A stretch of 64,000 bases of DNA from a bacterium (GTDB lineage Bacteria; Orphanbacterota; Orphanbacteria; Orphanbacterales; Orphanbacteraceae), in contig JALGYY010000017.1 of NCBI GenBank assembly GCA_025782575.1, positions 111,884-175,883 of the forward strand. Direction: 5' to 3'. The notes beneath the pieces are model-generated. The model worked only from the letters and a program-made list of their open reading frames with translations, was not told the origin of the DNA and made no database searches. Shown one piece after another: positions 52,524-61,267 of this stretch. Every line of letters begins with the position of its first letter. Within the stretch, counting starts at the first letter, position 1. The translations under genes and the position numbers were made by a program.

Positions 52524-52634
52524 ATGGGTGCATGGCCGAAAGATTTTTTGGCAGGAATCGAGGATCTGATGCACGGACCCGCCATCGGTGAGTTCGTAAG
52601 CAGGGTCCAGGATTTCCTTTCCGGGATATTCTAA
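52524..52634 (+). CDS. Candidate 36-residue amphipathic small protein
   Basis: ATG 52524 is preceded by GAGGGGG at an eight- to nine-base distance. It encodes 36 residues with two helical repeats, DFLAGIEDL and DFLSGIF, separated by a short Gly-Pro turn. Hydrophobic residues fall on one face, with alternating acidic residues. It lies 141 bp after a strong terminator and just before a GC hairpin. No relative is recognised; it may be non-coding. Confidence 0.3.
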   Translation: MGAWPKDFLAGIEDLMHGPAIGEFVSRVQDFLSGIF

Positions 52635-52684
52635 TACCGGACCGGTAAGGTTCGGCGGTCTTGTGGGATGTGGGGAAGGGCAAA

Positions 52685-52712
52685 GCGGGCGTCTCCCTGG
52701 GGAGGCGCCCGC
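52685..52712. terminator. GC hairpin downstream of nth and of the small ORF
   Basis: GCGGGCGTCTCC-CTGG-GGAGGCGCCCGC is a 12-bp stem with one G-T pair. It lies 11 bp past the end of nth on the minus strand (followed there by TTTG) and 50 bp after the small ORF. Likely serves as nth transcription end. Confidence 0.5.
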
Positions 52713-52722
52713 CTGATATTGT

Positions 52723-53388
52723 TCAGACCTTGTGTGCCGAAGGACAGAGAGGCGAAAGAGCACAGTTATCGCAGTCGGGTTTCCTCGCCATGCAGACTCT
52801 CCGGCCATGCCAGATCGCCGAGTGCCCGAATCGGGTCCAGTCTTCCCGTTGAATCACTTCCATCAGATCTCGCTCAATTTTTGCCGCGTCTTTGGAATCC
52901 TTGCTGCGCCAGGTTAACTTCCATCGATGAGCGAGACGCCCGACATGTGTGTCCACAGTAATGCCTTCGCTCTTCCCGAACCAGGTCCCGAGAACGACGT
53001 TAGCCGTCTTCCGCGCCACTCCGGGCAGTGCAATCAGTGACTCCATCTGATCAGGGACCTCACCACCATATTCATCCATGATCTTCCGCGCCGATCCCCG
53101 TATGTTTTTAGATTTCTGACGGAAGAAACCTGTCTGTCTCACAAGAGTCTCCAGTTCATCGAGCTCAGCATCCGCAAAATCAGAGATCGTTCTATATCGT
53201 TTGAAGAGGGTTGGCGAGACACGGTTTACGGTCTGGTCTGTCGACTGTGCGGATAGAATCGTAGCGAAAAGAAGTTGATGGGCGTTCCCGTGTAGAAGCG
53301 CACACTCGGCATCGGGGTAGAGCCGGTCGAGGCCGTCGACAATCTTCCCGGCCCGCTCGACCCTTTTAGACAAGGACTCGCGCGACAT
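52723..53388 (-). CDS. nth: Endonuclease III
   Basis: A 221-residue DNA repair glycosylase/AP lyase. Helix-hairpin-helix LIALPGVARKTANVVLG carries the catalytic Lys, followed by GITVDTHVGRLAHR with the catalytic Asp. The C-terminal cluster CMARKPDCDNCALSPLC (C-x6-C-x2-C-x5-C) binds a 4Fe-4S cluster. It removes oxidised pyrimidines and nicks the strand. ATG 53388 is two bases after the moaD-moaE stop with no own ribosome binding site, so it is translationally coupled to it. Confidence 0.95.
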   Translation of the reverse strand: MSRESLSKRVERAGKIVDGLDRLYPDAECALLHGNAHQLLFATILSAQSTDQTVNRVSPTLFKRYRTISDFADAELDELETLVRQTGFFRQKSKNIRGSARKIMDEYGGEVPDQMESLIALPGVARKTANVVLGTWFGKSEGITVDTHVGRLAHRWKLTWRSKDSKDAAKIERDLMEVIQREDWTRFGHSAIWHGRRVCMARKPDCDNCALSPLCPSAHKV

Positions 53389-53390
53389 GA

Positions 53391-54071
53391 TCAGATATCT
53401 GCGGTCGGATTAACCCAGGAGGTCTCTCCACCTTGCCAGATTTCGCTTTTCCAGATCGGCACATCTTCTTTGATTCGATCCATAATATACTGGCAAGCGG
53501 CAAACCCGTCTTTTCGATGGGGTGATGAAAGAACGATCGCCACCGACGCCACGCCCAGTTCCATTCGGCCCAATCGATGAACGACATCGATAGCGGTCAG
53601 CTCGAATCGCTCGAGCGCCTCCTCTCCGATCTGGCGGAGCTTCCGCCGGGCCATCTCCTCGTAAGCAGTGTATTCGAGAGCGATCAGCGGATGATCTGAC
53701 GCTCCCTCGGCACGCACCGTTCCGAGAAAAGTCGTCACCGCACCTGCATGAATCGAAGAGACCCGATTGATCATCGGCGAGAATTCGATCGCCTCGTGCG
53801 TCAGCGCCACAGTAAGATCCGCCGTGCCACCCGCTACGGGGGGAATCACAGCCACTTCGTCGCCGTCAGCGAGCGGGCGCTTAATGTCCACGTAGTCGAG
53901 ATTCACGGCAAACCGCAGAATCTCTTCCTGCCGAGCAAGCTCCGGATGGCTCGCGAACAGTATTGATCGGAGGGACTGAACCGTCGAGCTGTCATCCAGC
54001 CCGACTATCTCCTCACGGCCGCCCGCAGCATCCGCCGCGGGACCGAAGTAGAGTACCTTGATGTGAATCAT
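53391..54071 (-). CDS. Fused molybdopterin synthase MoaD-MoaE
   Basis: A 226-residue fusion. Residues 1-82 are MoaD (ubiquitin-like), ending PPVAGG with Gly81-Gly82, the residues normally at a free C-terminus for thiocarboxylation. MoaE follows at about 85-226 (HEAIEFSPM, GAVTTFLGTVR, LEYTAYEEMA, HRLGRMELG, WKSEIWQGGETSWV with the catalytic Lys). MoaX of mycobacteria is a similar fusion known to be cleaved after the Gly-Gly. ATG 54071 has GAGGGGAC upstream. It converts precursor Z (cPMP) to molybdopterin. No other moa genes are nearby. Confidence 0.92.
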   Translation of the reverse strand: MIHIKVLYFGPAADAAGGREEIVGLDDSSTVQSLRSILFASHPELARQEEILRFAVNLDYVDIKRPLADGDEVAVIPPVAGGTADLTVALTHEAIEFSPMINRVSSIHAGAVTTFLGTVRAEGASDHPLIALEYTAYEEMARRKLRQIGEEALERFELTAIDVVHRLGRMELGVASVAIVLSSPHRKDGFAACQYIMDRIKEDVPIWKSEIWQGGETSWVNPTADI

Positions 54072-54250
54072 CGTCCCCTCGGGATGAATTGCGTGCCGTC
54101 AGTCGCCCGACAGACCATTTTACGAGCGTCAATTGAAGATAGGCTCTCCCCCCCCCCATTGGCCAGTGGAAACGGGAGAGGCGACTGCAGGCGAGCCGCC
54201 ATCCAAGATCCCTCTCGACCGGGAGAGAGATTTCTCGTAAAACCATGTAG

Positions 54251-55741
54251 GTGAATTCGCCCTCTCCAGAAGAACTCCCTAATGGGACCCGTATTGCGGC
54301 GTGGGTCTTTCTTCGCTCACTTGGTGTGATCTACTTTCTGGCGTTCGCCTCGCTGGCACCGCAGGTCGCCGGCCTTTTCGGCTCAGAAGGAATTCTTCCG
54401 GCAGAGGATTATCTCGCTTCATTCCCTGACGAACTGGGTGGCAGACGGATCGCTCTCGTGCCCACACTATTCTGGCTCGGGTCAGGAGACTTCGCACTTT
54501 CGTTCTCCTGTGGACTGGGAATCACTCTTTCGATCCTGCTGATCGCCGGGGTACTCCCCCTTCTATCCGCGACACTGCTCTGGTTACTTTATCTCTCTTT
54601 CGTTCAGGTGGGAGGCGATTTTCTTTCCTTTCAGTGGGACATGCTTCTCATCGAGACCGGCCTGCTGGCTCTGTTTCTCGCGCCTCCGACTCTCCTTTCG
54701 CCCCCCAGCCAGGCCAAGAACCCCTCCAGACTCACTCTCCTTCTCTTTTTCTGGCTGTTGTTCCGCCTGATATTCGCATCCGGGGTCGTGAAGCTCGCGA
54801 GCGGCGACCCGGCCTGGCGCAGCCTGACCGCCCTCGCTTACCATTTTGAAACTCAACCACTCCCCCCCTGGACAGCGTGGTACGCCCATCACTTTCCCGC
54901 AGTTCTTCTCCGATCCTTCACGGCAAGCATGTTTCTGATCGAACTACTGATCCCCTTTCTGATATTCGCCCCCGCCCGAGTGAGGCGGGTCGGTTTCGGC
55001 CTTCTCCTCTTTCTTCAGGCCATGATTCTCGCTACTGGGAACTACGGTTTCTTCAACTGGATTACGATCGCCCTTTGCCTTCTCATTCTGGATGACCACG
55101 CTTGGCCCCGCTCTCTCCGCCGGCGATTCGAACCGGTCCAGCCAAGAGGGGACGGCCGGCGTTCGATTACACCGCGCACCGTACTTCTCCCGCCGTTCGC
55201 TCTTATCATATTTACCGTATCACTCGCCCAGATGTCCCGGACGTTACCCCTCGCTGTCTCCTGGCCGGCTTCGGTCAGGGCACTCGAGCGATCCGTAGCC
55301 CCTTATCGCTCGATCAACAGTTATGGCCTTTTTGCCATCATGACAACATCACGCCCTGAGATCATAATTGAAGGATCAAATGACGGCATTCATTGGCTTC
55401 CGTACGAGTTCGCCCATAAGATCGGTGACCCTGAGAAGAGGCCTGCGTTCGTTGCTCCCCATATGCCCCGACTGGACTGGCAGATGTGGTTTCAGGCGCT
55501 CTCCAGCTACAGACAGACTCGTTGGTATGTGAACTTTCTCATCCGTCTGCTCGAAGGCTCTGAGCCGGTTCTCGGTCTGCTCGAATCAAATCCCTTCCCC
55601 GACGGTCCGCCCCGACAGATCCGGGCAGCCTACTACAACTACCGGTTCTCTGATCCAGCAGCGAAGCGGGACCGGGGAGTCTGGTGGACAAGGGATTTGA
55701 TCGGATATTATTCTCCGCCGGTATCTCTTCGGACTGAGTGA
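54251..55741 (+). CDS. Lipase maturation factor family membrane protein (LMF1-like)
   Basis: A 496-residue protein with GTG start at 54251 and weak ribosome binding site. About nine hydrophobic helices cover residues 15-310, then a soluble ~190-residue C-terminal domain follows. The family phrases are present: FLRSLGVIYFLAFASLAPQVAGLFGSEGILPAEDY, FLSFQWDMLLIETGLLALFLAP, VKLASGDPAWRSLTALAYHFETQPLPPWTAWYAHHFP, and in the C-terminal domain INSYGLFAIMTTSRPEIIIEGSNDGIHW and PHMPRLDWQMWF. Bacterial LMF homologues have no established job; the eukaryotic protein aids lipase folding in the ER. Confidence 0.85.
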   Translation: MNSPSPEELPNGTRIAAWVFLRSLGVIYFLAFASLAPQVAGLFGSEGILPAEDYLASFPDELGGRRIALVPTLFWLGSGDFALSFSCGLGITLSILLIAGVLPLLSATLLWLLYLSFVQVGGDFLSFQWDMLLIETGLLALFLAPPTLLSPPSQAKNPSRLTLLLFFWLLFRLIFASGVVKLASGDPAWRSLTALAYHFETQPLPPWTAWYAHHFPAVLLRSFTASMFLIELLIPFLIFAPARVRRVGFGLLLFLQAMILATGNYGFFNWITIALCLLILDDHAWPRSLRRRFEPVQPRGDGRRSITPRTVLLPPFALIIFTVSLAQMSRTLPLAVSWPASVRALERSVAPYRSINSYGLFAIMTTSRPEIIIEGSNDGIHWLPYEFAHKIGDPEKRPAFVAPHMPRLDWQMWFQALSSYRQTRWYVNFLIRLLEGSEPVLGLLESNPFPDGPPRQIRAAYYNYRFSDPAAKRDRGVWWTRDLIGYYSPPVSLRTE

Positions 55742-55818
55742 CGATTCTACGCCCCCGGTGTTACTATCAGGCTGATCTTTCCCCCCCCGAGCAACATGTC
55801 ATGAGACTGGAGGAGTTG

Positions 55819-58800
55819 ATGAAATGGACAGGAAGGGCGCTGATCGCCCTCATGATGATCGCGGTCTGGGTAGCCGCTGGAACCTGGACCAGAGCCGACG
55901 CCGAAGATCTCCTCGGCGCACGCCATCCGAACCTGTCGCCGGACGGTTCCATGATCGCCTTCTCCTACATGGGCGATATCTGGACCGTTCCATCCGAGGG
56001 GGGAAGGGCGAACCGAATCACTGTCCATGAATCTTATGACAGGACCCCGATCTGGTCGCCTGACGGCACCCGCCTCGCGTTTTCGTCGAATCGATTCGGG
56101 AACGATGATATCTGGGTGGTGGATGCCGGCGGAGGACGGGCTGAACGCCGCACCTGGCATTCCGCAGCTGACCAGGTCGTCGGATGGTCGGCAACAGGGG
56201 ATGAGATCTACTTCGCATCGAGACGGGAATCTCGCCAACCCCACCTGTTCTTGACCGATCGGAACGGCTCCCACCCTCTTTCCGTAATCCGCGAGCGAAC
56301 GCTTCATGCGGCTGTTTCACCTGACGGAGAACAGCTCCTCTGGGTCAAGGGCTACACACCATGGTGGCGGAAGCACTATAAAGGATCGGCCAGCCGTGAC
56401 ATATGGACACGGGCGACCGGGGGCGGAGAGAGCGTCCGACTGACACAATGGGAAGGGGATGACGAGTACCCCATGTGGGCGGCCGACGGGAAAGCATTCT
56501 ACTTTCTATCAGAACGGGATGACGGCGTAGCCAACATCTGGAAGGCGGAGATCGAATATGGGGCGAGCCCGGCCCGCATGATCGGCCAACCTGTCCAGAT
56601 CACACATCACGATGAATGGTCGATCGAGAGCGCATCGATCGCCGCAAACGGTTCGCTGATCGCATACGAACGCCACGGAAAATTATACACCGTCACCCTT
56701 TCGGGAGGAGAGCCGGAGCAAGTCGCAATCGATCTGGAAAGCGACGACAAATGGAACCGGGTTCGCTACGAAACCGCCACCGACCATGCCACCGAATTCG
56801 CCGTTTCCCCTGATGAATCAGAAGTGGCAATCGTGGTCCATGGCGAGGTTTTCGTCATGGAACTGGACGACGGCGAAGGGACCGATCAAATCCGCCGGAT
56901 CACCGACACTCCGGCTCGGGAGCGACACGTTGCATGGGCGCCCGACGGAGAGTCGATCTATTTCGCCTCTGACCGGAACGGCCAGACCGATATCATCCGG
57001 GCCTACTCGACTGATTCGGACGAGAAGCGTCTCTCACGATCCCGCAGGACAGCCACATCTCTCGTTACGGATACGCCTGATAATGAGCTGAACCCGGTCC
57101 CCTCTCCGGACGGCGAGAGAGTCGCGTTCCTGAGGGGCGCCGGTTATGCCCATACGATCAAGATCGACGGGGGCGATGAGCGCCTGCTTCTTCCCGGGCC
57201 GGACGTTCTCTATACGCGCTGGTCTCCTGATTCGAAGTGGGTTGCTGTCTCTCAATCCAATCTGGGCGGCCTGGAAGATGTACTGATAGCACCCGCCTCA
57301 GGGGGCGAGGCGTACAATGTCTCCCGCGCCTACATTGACGACTACTCCCCGTTCTGGACAGGTGACGGCAAGCGGCTGGTCTACGCCAGCCGGGACAACG
57401 AGGGCAATCTCTGGCTCAAGTATGTCTGGCTTACAGAAGAAGAGTTTTTGAAGAGCGAATCCGAGCGGAAGGATGAAGAACGGCTGGAGGATCGAAAAAA
57501 AGAGAAAACCGAAAAAGAGAGTAAAAGCGACGACGATGCGGACGAAGAGGAAGTGCCTGTTGTAGCCATCGATTTCGATGGTCTCCATTCCCGATCTGTC
57601 ACAGTGACACGCCTTTCGGGCGGCTACAATCCGTTTGCTGTTACGCCGGACGGCGATTTCTTCGCGGTGGTCTCGAACCAGCTCGGATCGAATGATATCT
57701 GGCTCGTGAATCGAGAGGGAGACAGGATCACGCGGCTCGCGAGCGGAGGAGGAGGATCCGGTTTCTTCCGATTCCGCGAGGACAGCCGGGCCATCTACTA
57801 TCTCGACGGTGGCGGACGGATCAAGCTCTCCGAATTCGACGATGACGGAGAAAGCAAGGGAGGCCCAAAAGGGGTTTCATTCGAGGCGCGCTACGACATC
57901 GATCTGGCCGCGGAAGCGGAGCAGAAGTACAGCGAAGCCTGGTCACTCCTGAACGACGGTTTCTACGACGATCGTTTTCACGGGGCTGACTGGGGAGCGC
58001 TGAGGGCGGCCTACGCACCGCGGGCACATGCCGCCTACACTCTCGAAGAATTTCGCGATGTGTTGAGCGAGCTGATCGGCGAGCTTTCCGCGTCCCATCT
58101 TGGCGTCTGGCTACCCGGCGGCAAGGGTGGCGACGCGACCGCGTTTCCCGGTTTTTACATCGATCCGACCTACTCGGGGCGGGGAGTACGCATCAATCAT
58201 GTACTCGATCGCGGCCCGGCGGATCGGAGTGAGTGCAAGATTCAGGTGGGCGAATTCATCCTGGCGATCGACGGTGAAGAGCTGGAGGCGGGTGCAAGTT
58301 ACTACGCCATGCTGAATCGCAAAGCAGGGGAAAAGGTAGACATGATCGTCGCCGAGACTGCCACGGGCAAAGGGAGCCGAGAGGTGACCATCATACCGGT
58401 CAGTCCGGGACGGGCATTCTCCCTCATCTGGGAGGACTGGAAGAGAGAGAACCGGCTCCTTGCTGAAATACTTTCTAATGGCCGTGTGGGCTATATCGCT
58501 CTCGCCGCCATGGGAGCGGGCGACATTGCGCGATTCGAGAGGGAGATCATCGCCGAGACCGGTGACAGGGATGCGCTCATTCTGGACATCCGGTTCAACA
58601 ACGGGGGATCCGTCCACGACCAGGTGATCACCATCCTGCAACGCCGGCCTTACGCAAAGACAAAGAGCCGCGGTCGGGAAGGGAATCTCAATCCGTACGA
58701 AATGCTGAACAAGCCGGTCGTCTGCCTGATCAATGAACGGAGCTACTCGGACGGCGAGATCTTCCCCCACGCCTTCAAGACGCTCGACCTGGGGACGGTA

Positions 58801-59067
58801 GTAGGCGTTCCGACCTATGGGGCGGTAATCGGCACGAACAACGTTCCGCTGATCGACGGCACAATGTTCCGGATTCCGGGAACAGGATGGTATGGCCTCG
58901 ACGGGAAAAGCCTCGAAAACAACGGCGTAACGCCTGACGTCTATGTTGAATCGATCCCGGAGGAGAGGGCGGCCGGCAGGGACATCCAGATCGAGCGTGC
59001 GGTAGAGATCCTTCTGGAGCAAACAGGCTCAACGAAGGTGAGCGCCAAGAACCCTCCAGTGAACTGA
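55819..59067 (+). CDS. Secreted tricorn-type S41 protease with beta-propeller and PDZ
   Basis: A 1082-residue protein starting at ATG 55819 after GGAGGAG, with a signal peptide (ALIALMMIAVWVAAGTWTRADA). Two beta-propeller halves hold TolB/WD40-like Asp repeats (PDGSMIAFSY, PDGTRLAFSS). A very charged linker (Lys/Glu/Asp, nt 57447-57556) divides them. The C-terminal part has Ser-His in SASHLGVW, a PDZ-like domain, and the tricorn core NERSYSDGEIFPHAFK, with Glu in LENNGVTPD. This matches tricorn Ser/His/Ser/Glu catalysis. It degrades peptides delivered through the propeller. It overlaps the LMF stop region by only ~75 bp distance. Confidence 0.9.
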   Translation: MKWTGRALIALMMIAVWVAAGTWTRADAEDLLGARHPNLSPDGSMIAFSYMGDIWTVPSEGGRANRITVHESYDRTPIWSPDGTRLAFSSNRFGNDDIWVVDAGGGRAERRTWHSAADQVVGWSATGDEIYFASRRESRQPHLFLTDRNGSHPLSVIRERTLHAAVSPDGEQLLWVKGYTPWWRKHYKGSASRDIWTRATGGGESVRLTQWEGDDEYPMWAADGKAFYFLSERDDGVANIWKAEIEYGASPARMIGQPVQITHHDEWSIESASIAANGSLIAYERHGKLYTVTLSGGEPEQVAIDLESDDKWNRVRYETATDHATEFAVSPDESEVAIVVHGEVFVMELDDGEGTDQIRRITDTPARERHVAWAPDGESIYFASDRNGQTDIIRAYSTDSDEKRLSRSRRTATSLVTDTPDNELNPVPSPDGERVAFLRGAGYAHTIKIDGGDERLLLPGPDVLYTRWSPDSKWVAVSQSNLGGLEDVLIAPASGGEAYNVSRAYIDDYSPFWTGDGKRLVYASRDNEGNLWLKYVWLTEEEFLKSESERKDEERLEDRKKEKTEKESKSDDDADEEEVPVVAIDFDGLHSRSVTVTRLSGGYNPFAVTPDGDFFAVVSNQLGSNDIWLVNREGDRITRLASGGGGSGFFRFREDSRAIYYLDGGGRIKLSEFDDDGESKGGPKGVSFEARYDIDLAAEAEQKYSEAWSLLNDGFYDDRFHGADWGALRAAYAPRAHAAYTLEEFRDVLSELIGELSASHLGVWLPGGKGGDATAFPGFYIDPTYSGRGVRINHVLDRGPADRSECKIQVGEFILAIDGEELEAGASYYAMLNRKAGEKVDMIVAETATGKGSREVTIIPVSPGRAFSLIWEDWKRENRLLAEILSNGRVGYIALAAMGAGDIARFEREIIAETGDRDALILDIRFNNGGSVHDQVITILQRRPYAKTKSRGREGNLNPYEMLNKPVVCLINERSYSDGEIFPHAFKTLDLGTVVGVPTYGAVIGTNNVPLIDGTMFRIPGTGWYGLDGKSLENNGVTPDVYVESIPEERAAGRDIQIERAVEILLEQTGSTKVSAKNPPVN

Positions 59068-59071
59068 TAAT

Positions 59072-59102
59072 AGAGGCCGGGCCCGCCGCCGGGTCCGGCT
59101 CT
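59072..59102 (+). terminator. Terminator after the tricorn gene
   Basis: AGAGGCCGGGCCC-GCCGCC-GGGTCCGGCTCT makes an imperfect 12-bp stem followed by ATTCC. Lies between the tricorn stop and the convergent adenosine deaminase gene; probably bidirectional. Confidence 0.6.
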
Positions 59103-59123
59103 ATTCCTTCGTCGGACCGTTTC

Positions 59124-60143
59124 CTATCTGGTCATTCCCACAAAAGACATTTCCTCCGCCATCCGCACCAGACGGCGAACATCTTCTTCGCTGAGGTCGA
59201 ATGTATCGATCGCGGTAAGATACTCGTCGATTACGGAGATGCCGGAAACGGTGGGATTATCGGTGCAGATACATATTTTTACACCCGCTTCCAGAAAGAC
59301 GGGGAGCGGGTGATTCGATACCTTGTCGATCGCTCCGGTCTGCACATTGGAGGTCAGACAGACTTCCACCGCAATGCCGTCATCAGCGAGGCGTTTGACC
59401 AGCTTGGGATCCTTCGCTGCGCTCGTTCCGTGCCCGATCCGTTCCGGCGCCAGTAATTCCACCGCCTGCCACACTTTATCGGGCCCTTCATCTTCGCCGG
59501 CATGAACCGTCCGACTGAGGCCCATCGTCCTGGCGAGCGCGAACGGCTCTACGAACAGAATGGGAGGAAACGGACGCTCGGGTCCGGCGATATCGAACCC
59601 GACCACACCGATGTCGGAGTGAAAGTTCTCTTTCTCGCCGATCACTTCGCGCAGGAGAATTTTGGCCATATTGCCGCCGAAGTTCCGCATGGCGATGGCG
59701 ATGATGCCCACACGCAGATCGGGGTGCCGTTTCCGGCAGGCCCGAAGACCTTTCCTCACCGCGGTCAGCACCTGACGGGTGCTGAGGCCCGCCCGCTGGT
59801 GAATCGTCGGATTAATACGAAGTTCGAGAAGCCTGATGCCCTCTTTATATGCGTCCTCCGCAATCTCCTCCGCGATCGTCTGGATGTTGTCGAAAAACTG
59901 CGTGTACTGCAGGGGTATATGGAACTTATCCAGGTAATCGAGAAGGCTCTTGTCCTTCTCGGCGTCATAGGAGAGCTTGGCCCGGAATTCCTCGAACCCC
60001 AGGCCGGGAACGGCGGAATAGTACGTTTTCGACAGATCCCATAGCGTCTCCGGCCTGACCGATCCATCGAAGTGCCTGTGGAGATCGGCAAGGGGCTGAC
60101 TCTTCAGGAACGCGACCTTATCTTCTTTCGACCATTGCTTCAA
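59124..60143 (-). CDS. add: Adenosine deaminase
   Basis: A 339-residue protein starting at TTG 60143 after GAGGGAGAAG. All ADA motifs are present: LADLHRHFDGSVRPETL (zinc His pair), HAGEDEGPDKVW (Glu and His), RIGHGTSAAKD, VCLTSNVQTGAI and CICTDNPTVSG (Asp). It turns adenosine to inosine and ammonia. Close relatives deaminate adenine or modified nucleosides, but the LCLTSN/TDNP form fits adenosine. It diverges from the hflK gene across 137 bp. Confidence 0.9.
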   Translation of the reverse strand: MKQWSKEDKVAFLKSQPLADLHRHFDGSVRPETLWDLSKTYYSAVPGLGFEEFRAKLSYDAEKDKSLLDYLDKFHIPLQYTQFFDNIQTIAEEIAEDAYKEGIRLLELRINPTIHQRAGLSTRQVLTAVRKGLRACRKRHPDLRVGIIAIAMRNFGGNMAKILLREVIGEKENFHSDIGVVGFDIAGPERPFPPILFVEPFALARTMGLSRTVHAGEDEGPDKVWQAVELLAPERIGHGTSAAKDPKLVKRLADDGIAVEVCLTSNVQTGAIDKVSNHPLPVFLEAGVKICICTDNPTVSGISVIDEYLTAIDTFDLSEEDVRRLVRMAEEMSFVGMTR

Positions 60144-60217
60144 AGCTGACTTCTCCCTCTGTAATAGATTTGGCGTACTTTACCAGATTTCTACCTGCCG
60201 GGACAGGGGGGTTCTCC

Positions 60218-60246
60218 TTGACACCGGCCCTGCCCTCTCCTACCGT
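60218..60246 (+). promoter_or_regulatory. Promoter for hflKC
   Basis: Perfect -35 TTGACA (60218-60223), 17-bp spacer, TACCGT at 60241-60246 (three of six). A 35-nt leader precedes the TCAGGAGAT ribosome binding site of hflK. Confidence 0.5.
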
Positions 60247-60280
60247 TCTTCTCGCGTTCCTTTAATTCAGGAGATCGAAA

Positions 60281-61267
60281 ATGCGACAGGATATCCCTCC
60301 GTTTCGGGGGCAGGAGATTAAGCTTCCGTCGATCAGCGGCCGGACAATCGGGCTCGTGGCGCTCGGTCTGGCCGTACTGTTCGCGGTCTTCTCGAGCGTC
60401 TACACCGTAAGTCCGGAAGAGGTCGGCGTTGTGCTTACACTGGGCAAGTACACGCGCACAACCGAACCAGGCCTTCAATTCAAACTCCCCTTCGGCATCG
60501 AAAAGGTCTACAAGGTTCCGGTGCGGAGGCAGCTCAAAGAGGAATTCGGGTTCCGGACGGTGCAGGCCGGCCAGAGAACGCAGTATTCCAATCAGAAGTT
60601 CGAGGAAGAAGAGCTGATGTTGACGGGCGACCTCAACTCGGCACTTGTCGAGTGGATCGTGCAGTACAAGATCGCCGATCCCGTGAAGTTCCTTTTCCGC
60701 GTCCGCTCGCCGAGGGATACGTTTCGCGATATGACCGAAGCGGTCATGCGAAGCCTCGTCGGTGATCGAAGCGTCAATGAAGTCCTGACGACCGGCCGTG
60801 AAGAGATCGGTTCGGAACTCAAAATTCATCTTCAGGAACTTTGTGATCAGTATGAAACGGGCATTCAGGTGCAGGTTGTCGTTCTTCAGGACGTCAATCC
60901 GCCAGTACCGGTGCAGGCGTCGTTCAACGAAGTGAACAACGCCATTCAGGAGAAGGAAAAGCTCATCAACGAAGCACTCTCTTCCTATAACCAGGAGATT
61001 CCGCGAGCAAGCGGGCAGGCCCAGGCCATGGTTCTCGAAGCGGAAGGATTTGCGCTTGATAGAGTGAACCGGGCAAAGGGAGATGTAGCGCGTTTCAAGG
61101 CACTCCTCACGGAATACAAGAAAGCGCCTGAAGTTACGCGGCGCAGGCTCTATCTGGAAGCGATGGAGGAGGTGATGGGGAATATGGACCGCAAGATCAT
61201 TCTGGACGATTCGATCGAGAGCGTCATCCCGTTCCTTCCTCTCGCCGGGGAGGCGATAAAACCATGA
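60281..61267 (+). CDS. hflK: HflK-type SPFH/band-7 membrane protein
   Basis: A 328-residue protein with AGGAG nine bases before the ATG. A single N-terminal anchor (VALGLAVLFAVFSSVYTV) is followed by the SPFH domain (SPEEVGVVLTLGKYTRTTEPGLQFKLPFGIEKVYKVPVRR) and a long coiled coil (NEVNNAIQEKEKLINEALSSYNQEIPRASGQAQ). It forms a ring complex with HflC around FtsH and regulates its proteolysis. The gene for its partner overlaps by four bases. FtsH is not in this window. Confidence 0.92.
   Translation: MRQDIPPFRGQEIKLPSISGRTIGLVALGLAVLFAVFSSVYTVSPEEVGVVLTLGKYTRTTEPGLQFKLPFGIEKVYKVPVRRQLKEEFGFRTVQAGQRTQYSNQKFEEEELMLTGDLNSALVEWIVQYKIADPVKFLFRVRSPRDTFRDMTEAVMRSLVGDRSVNEVLTTGREEIGSELKIHLQELCDQYETGIQVQVVVLQDVNPPVPVQASFNEVNNAIQEKEKLINEALSSYNQEIPRASGQAQAMVLEAEGFALDRVNRAKGDVARFKALLTEYKKAPEVTRRRLYLEAMEEVMGNMDRKIILDDSIESVIPFLPLAGEAIKP

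Larger units (their letters stand above)
51968..52722. other. Intergenic region of 755 bp with RNA signals
   Basis: After the secreted pepF, this region holds a T7 run at 52042-52048, a 7-bp hairpin and a very strong terminator (separate entries), a candidate 36-residue ORF and a GC hairpin near nth. Nothing recognisable as tRNA, 6S RNA, tmRNA, SRP RNA or RNase P RNA is present. The first 250 bp contain only weak pairing. Confidence 0.5.

Noticed and set aside
52269..52808. 179-codon minus-strand open frame overlapping nth and the terminator
   Set aside because: It overlaps a strong terminator and the end of nth; composition is Pro/Ser-rich without any motif.
58111..59022. 303-codon minus-strand open frame over the tricorn gene
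   Set aside because: The plus-strand gene has all tricorn catalytic motifs, so this is a shadow frame.
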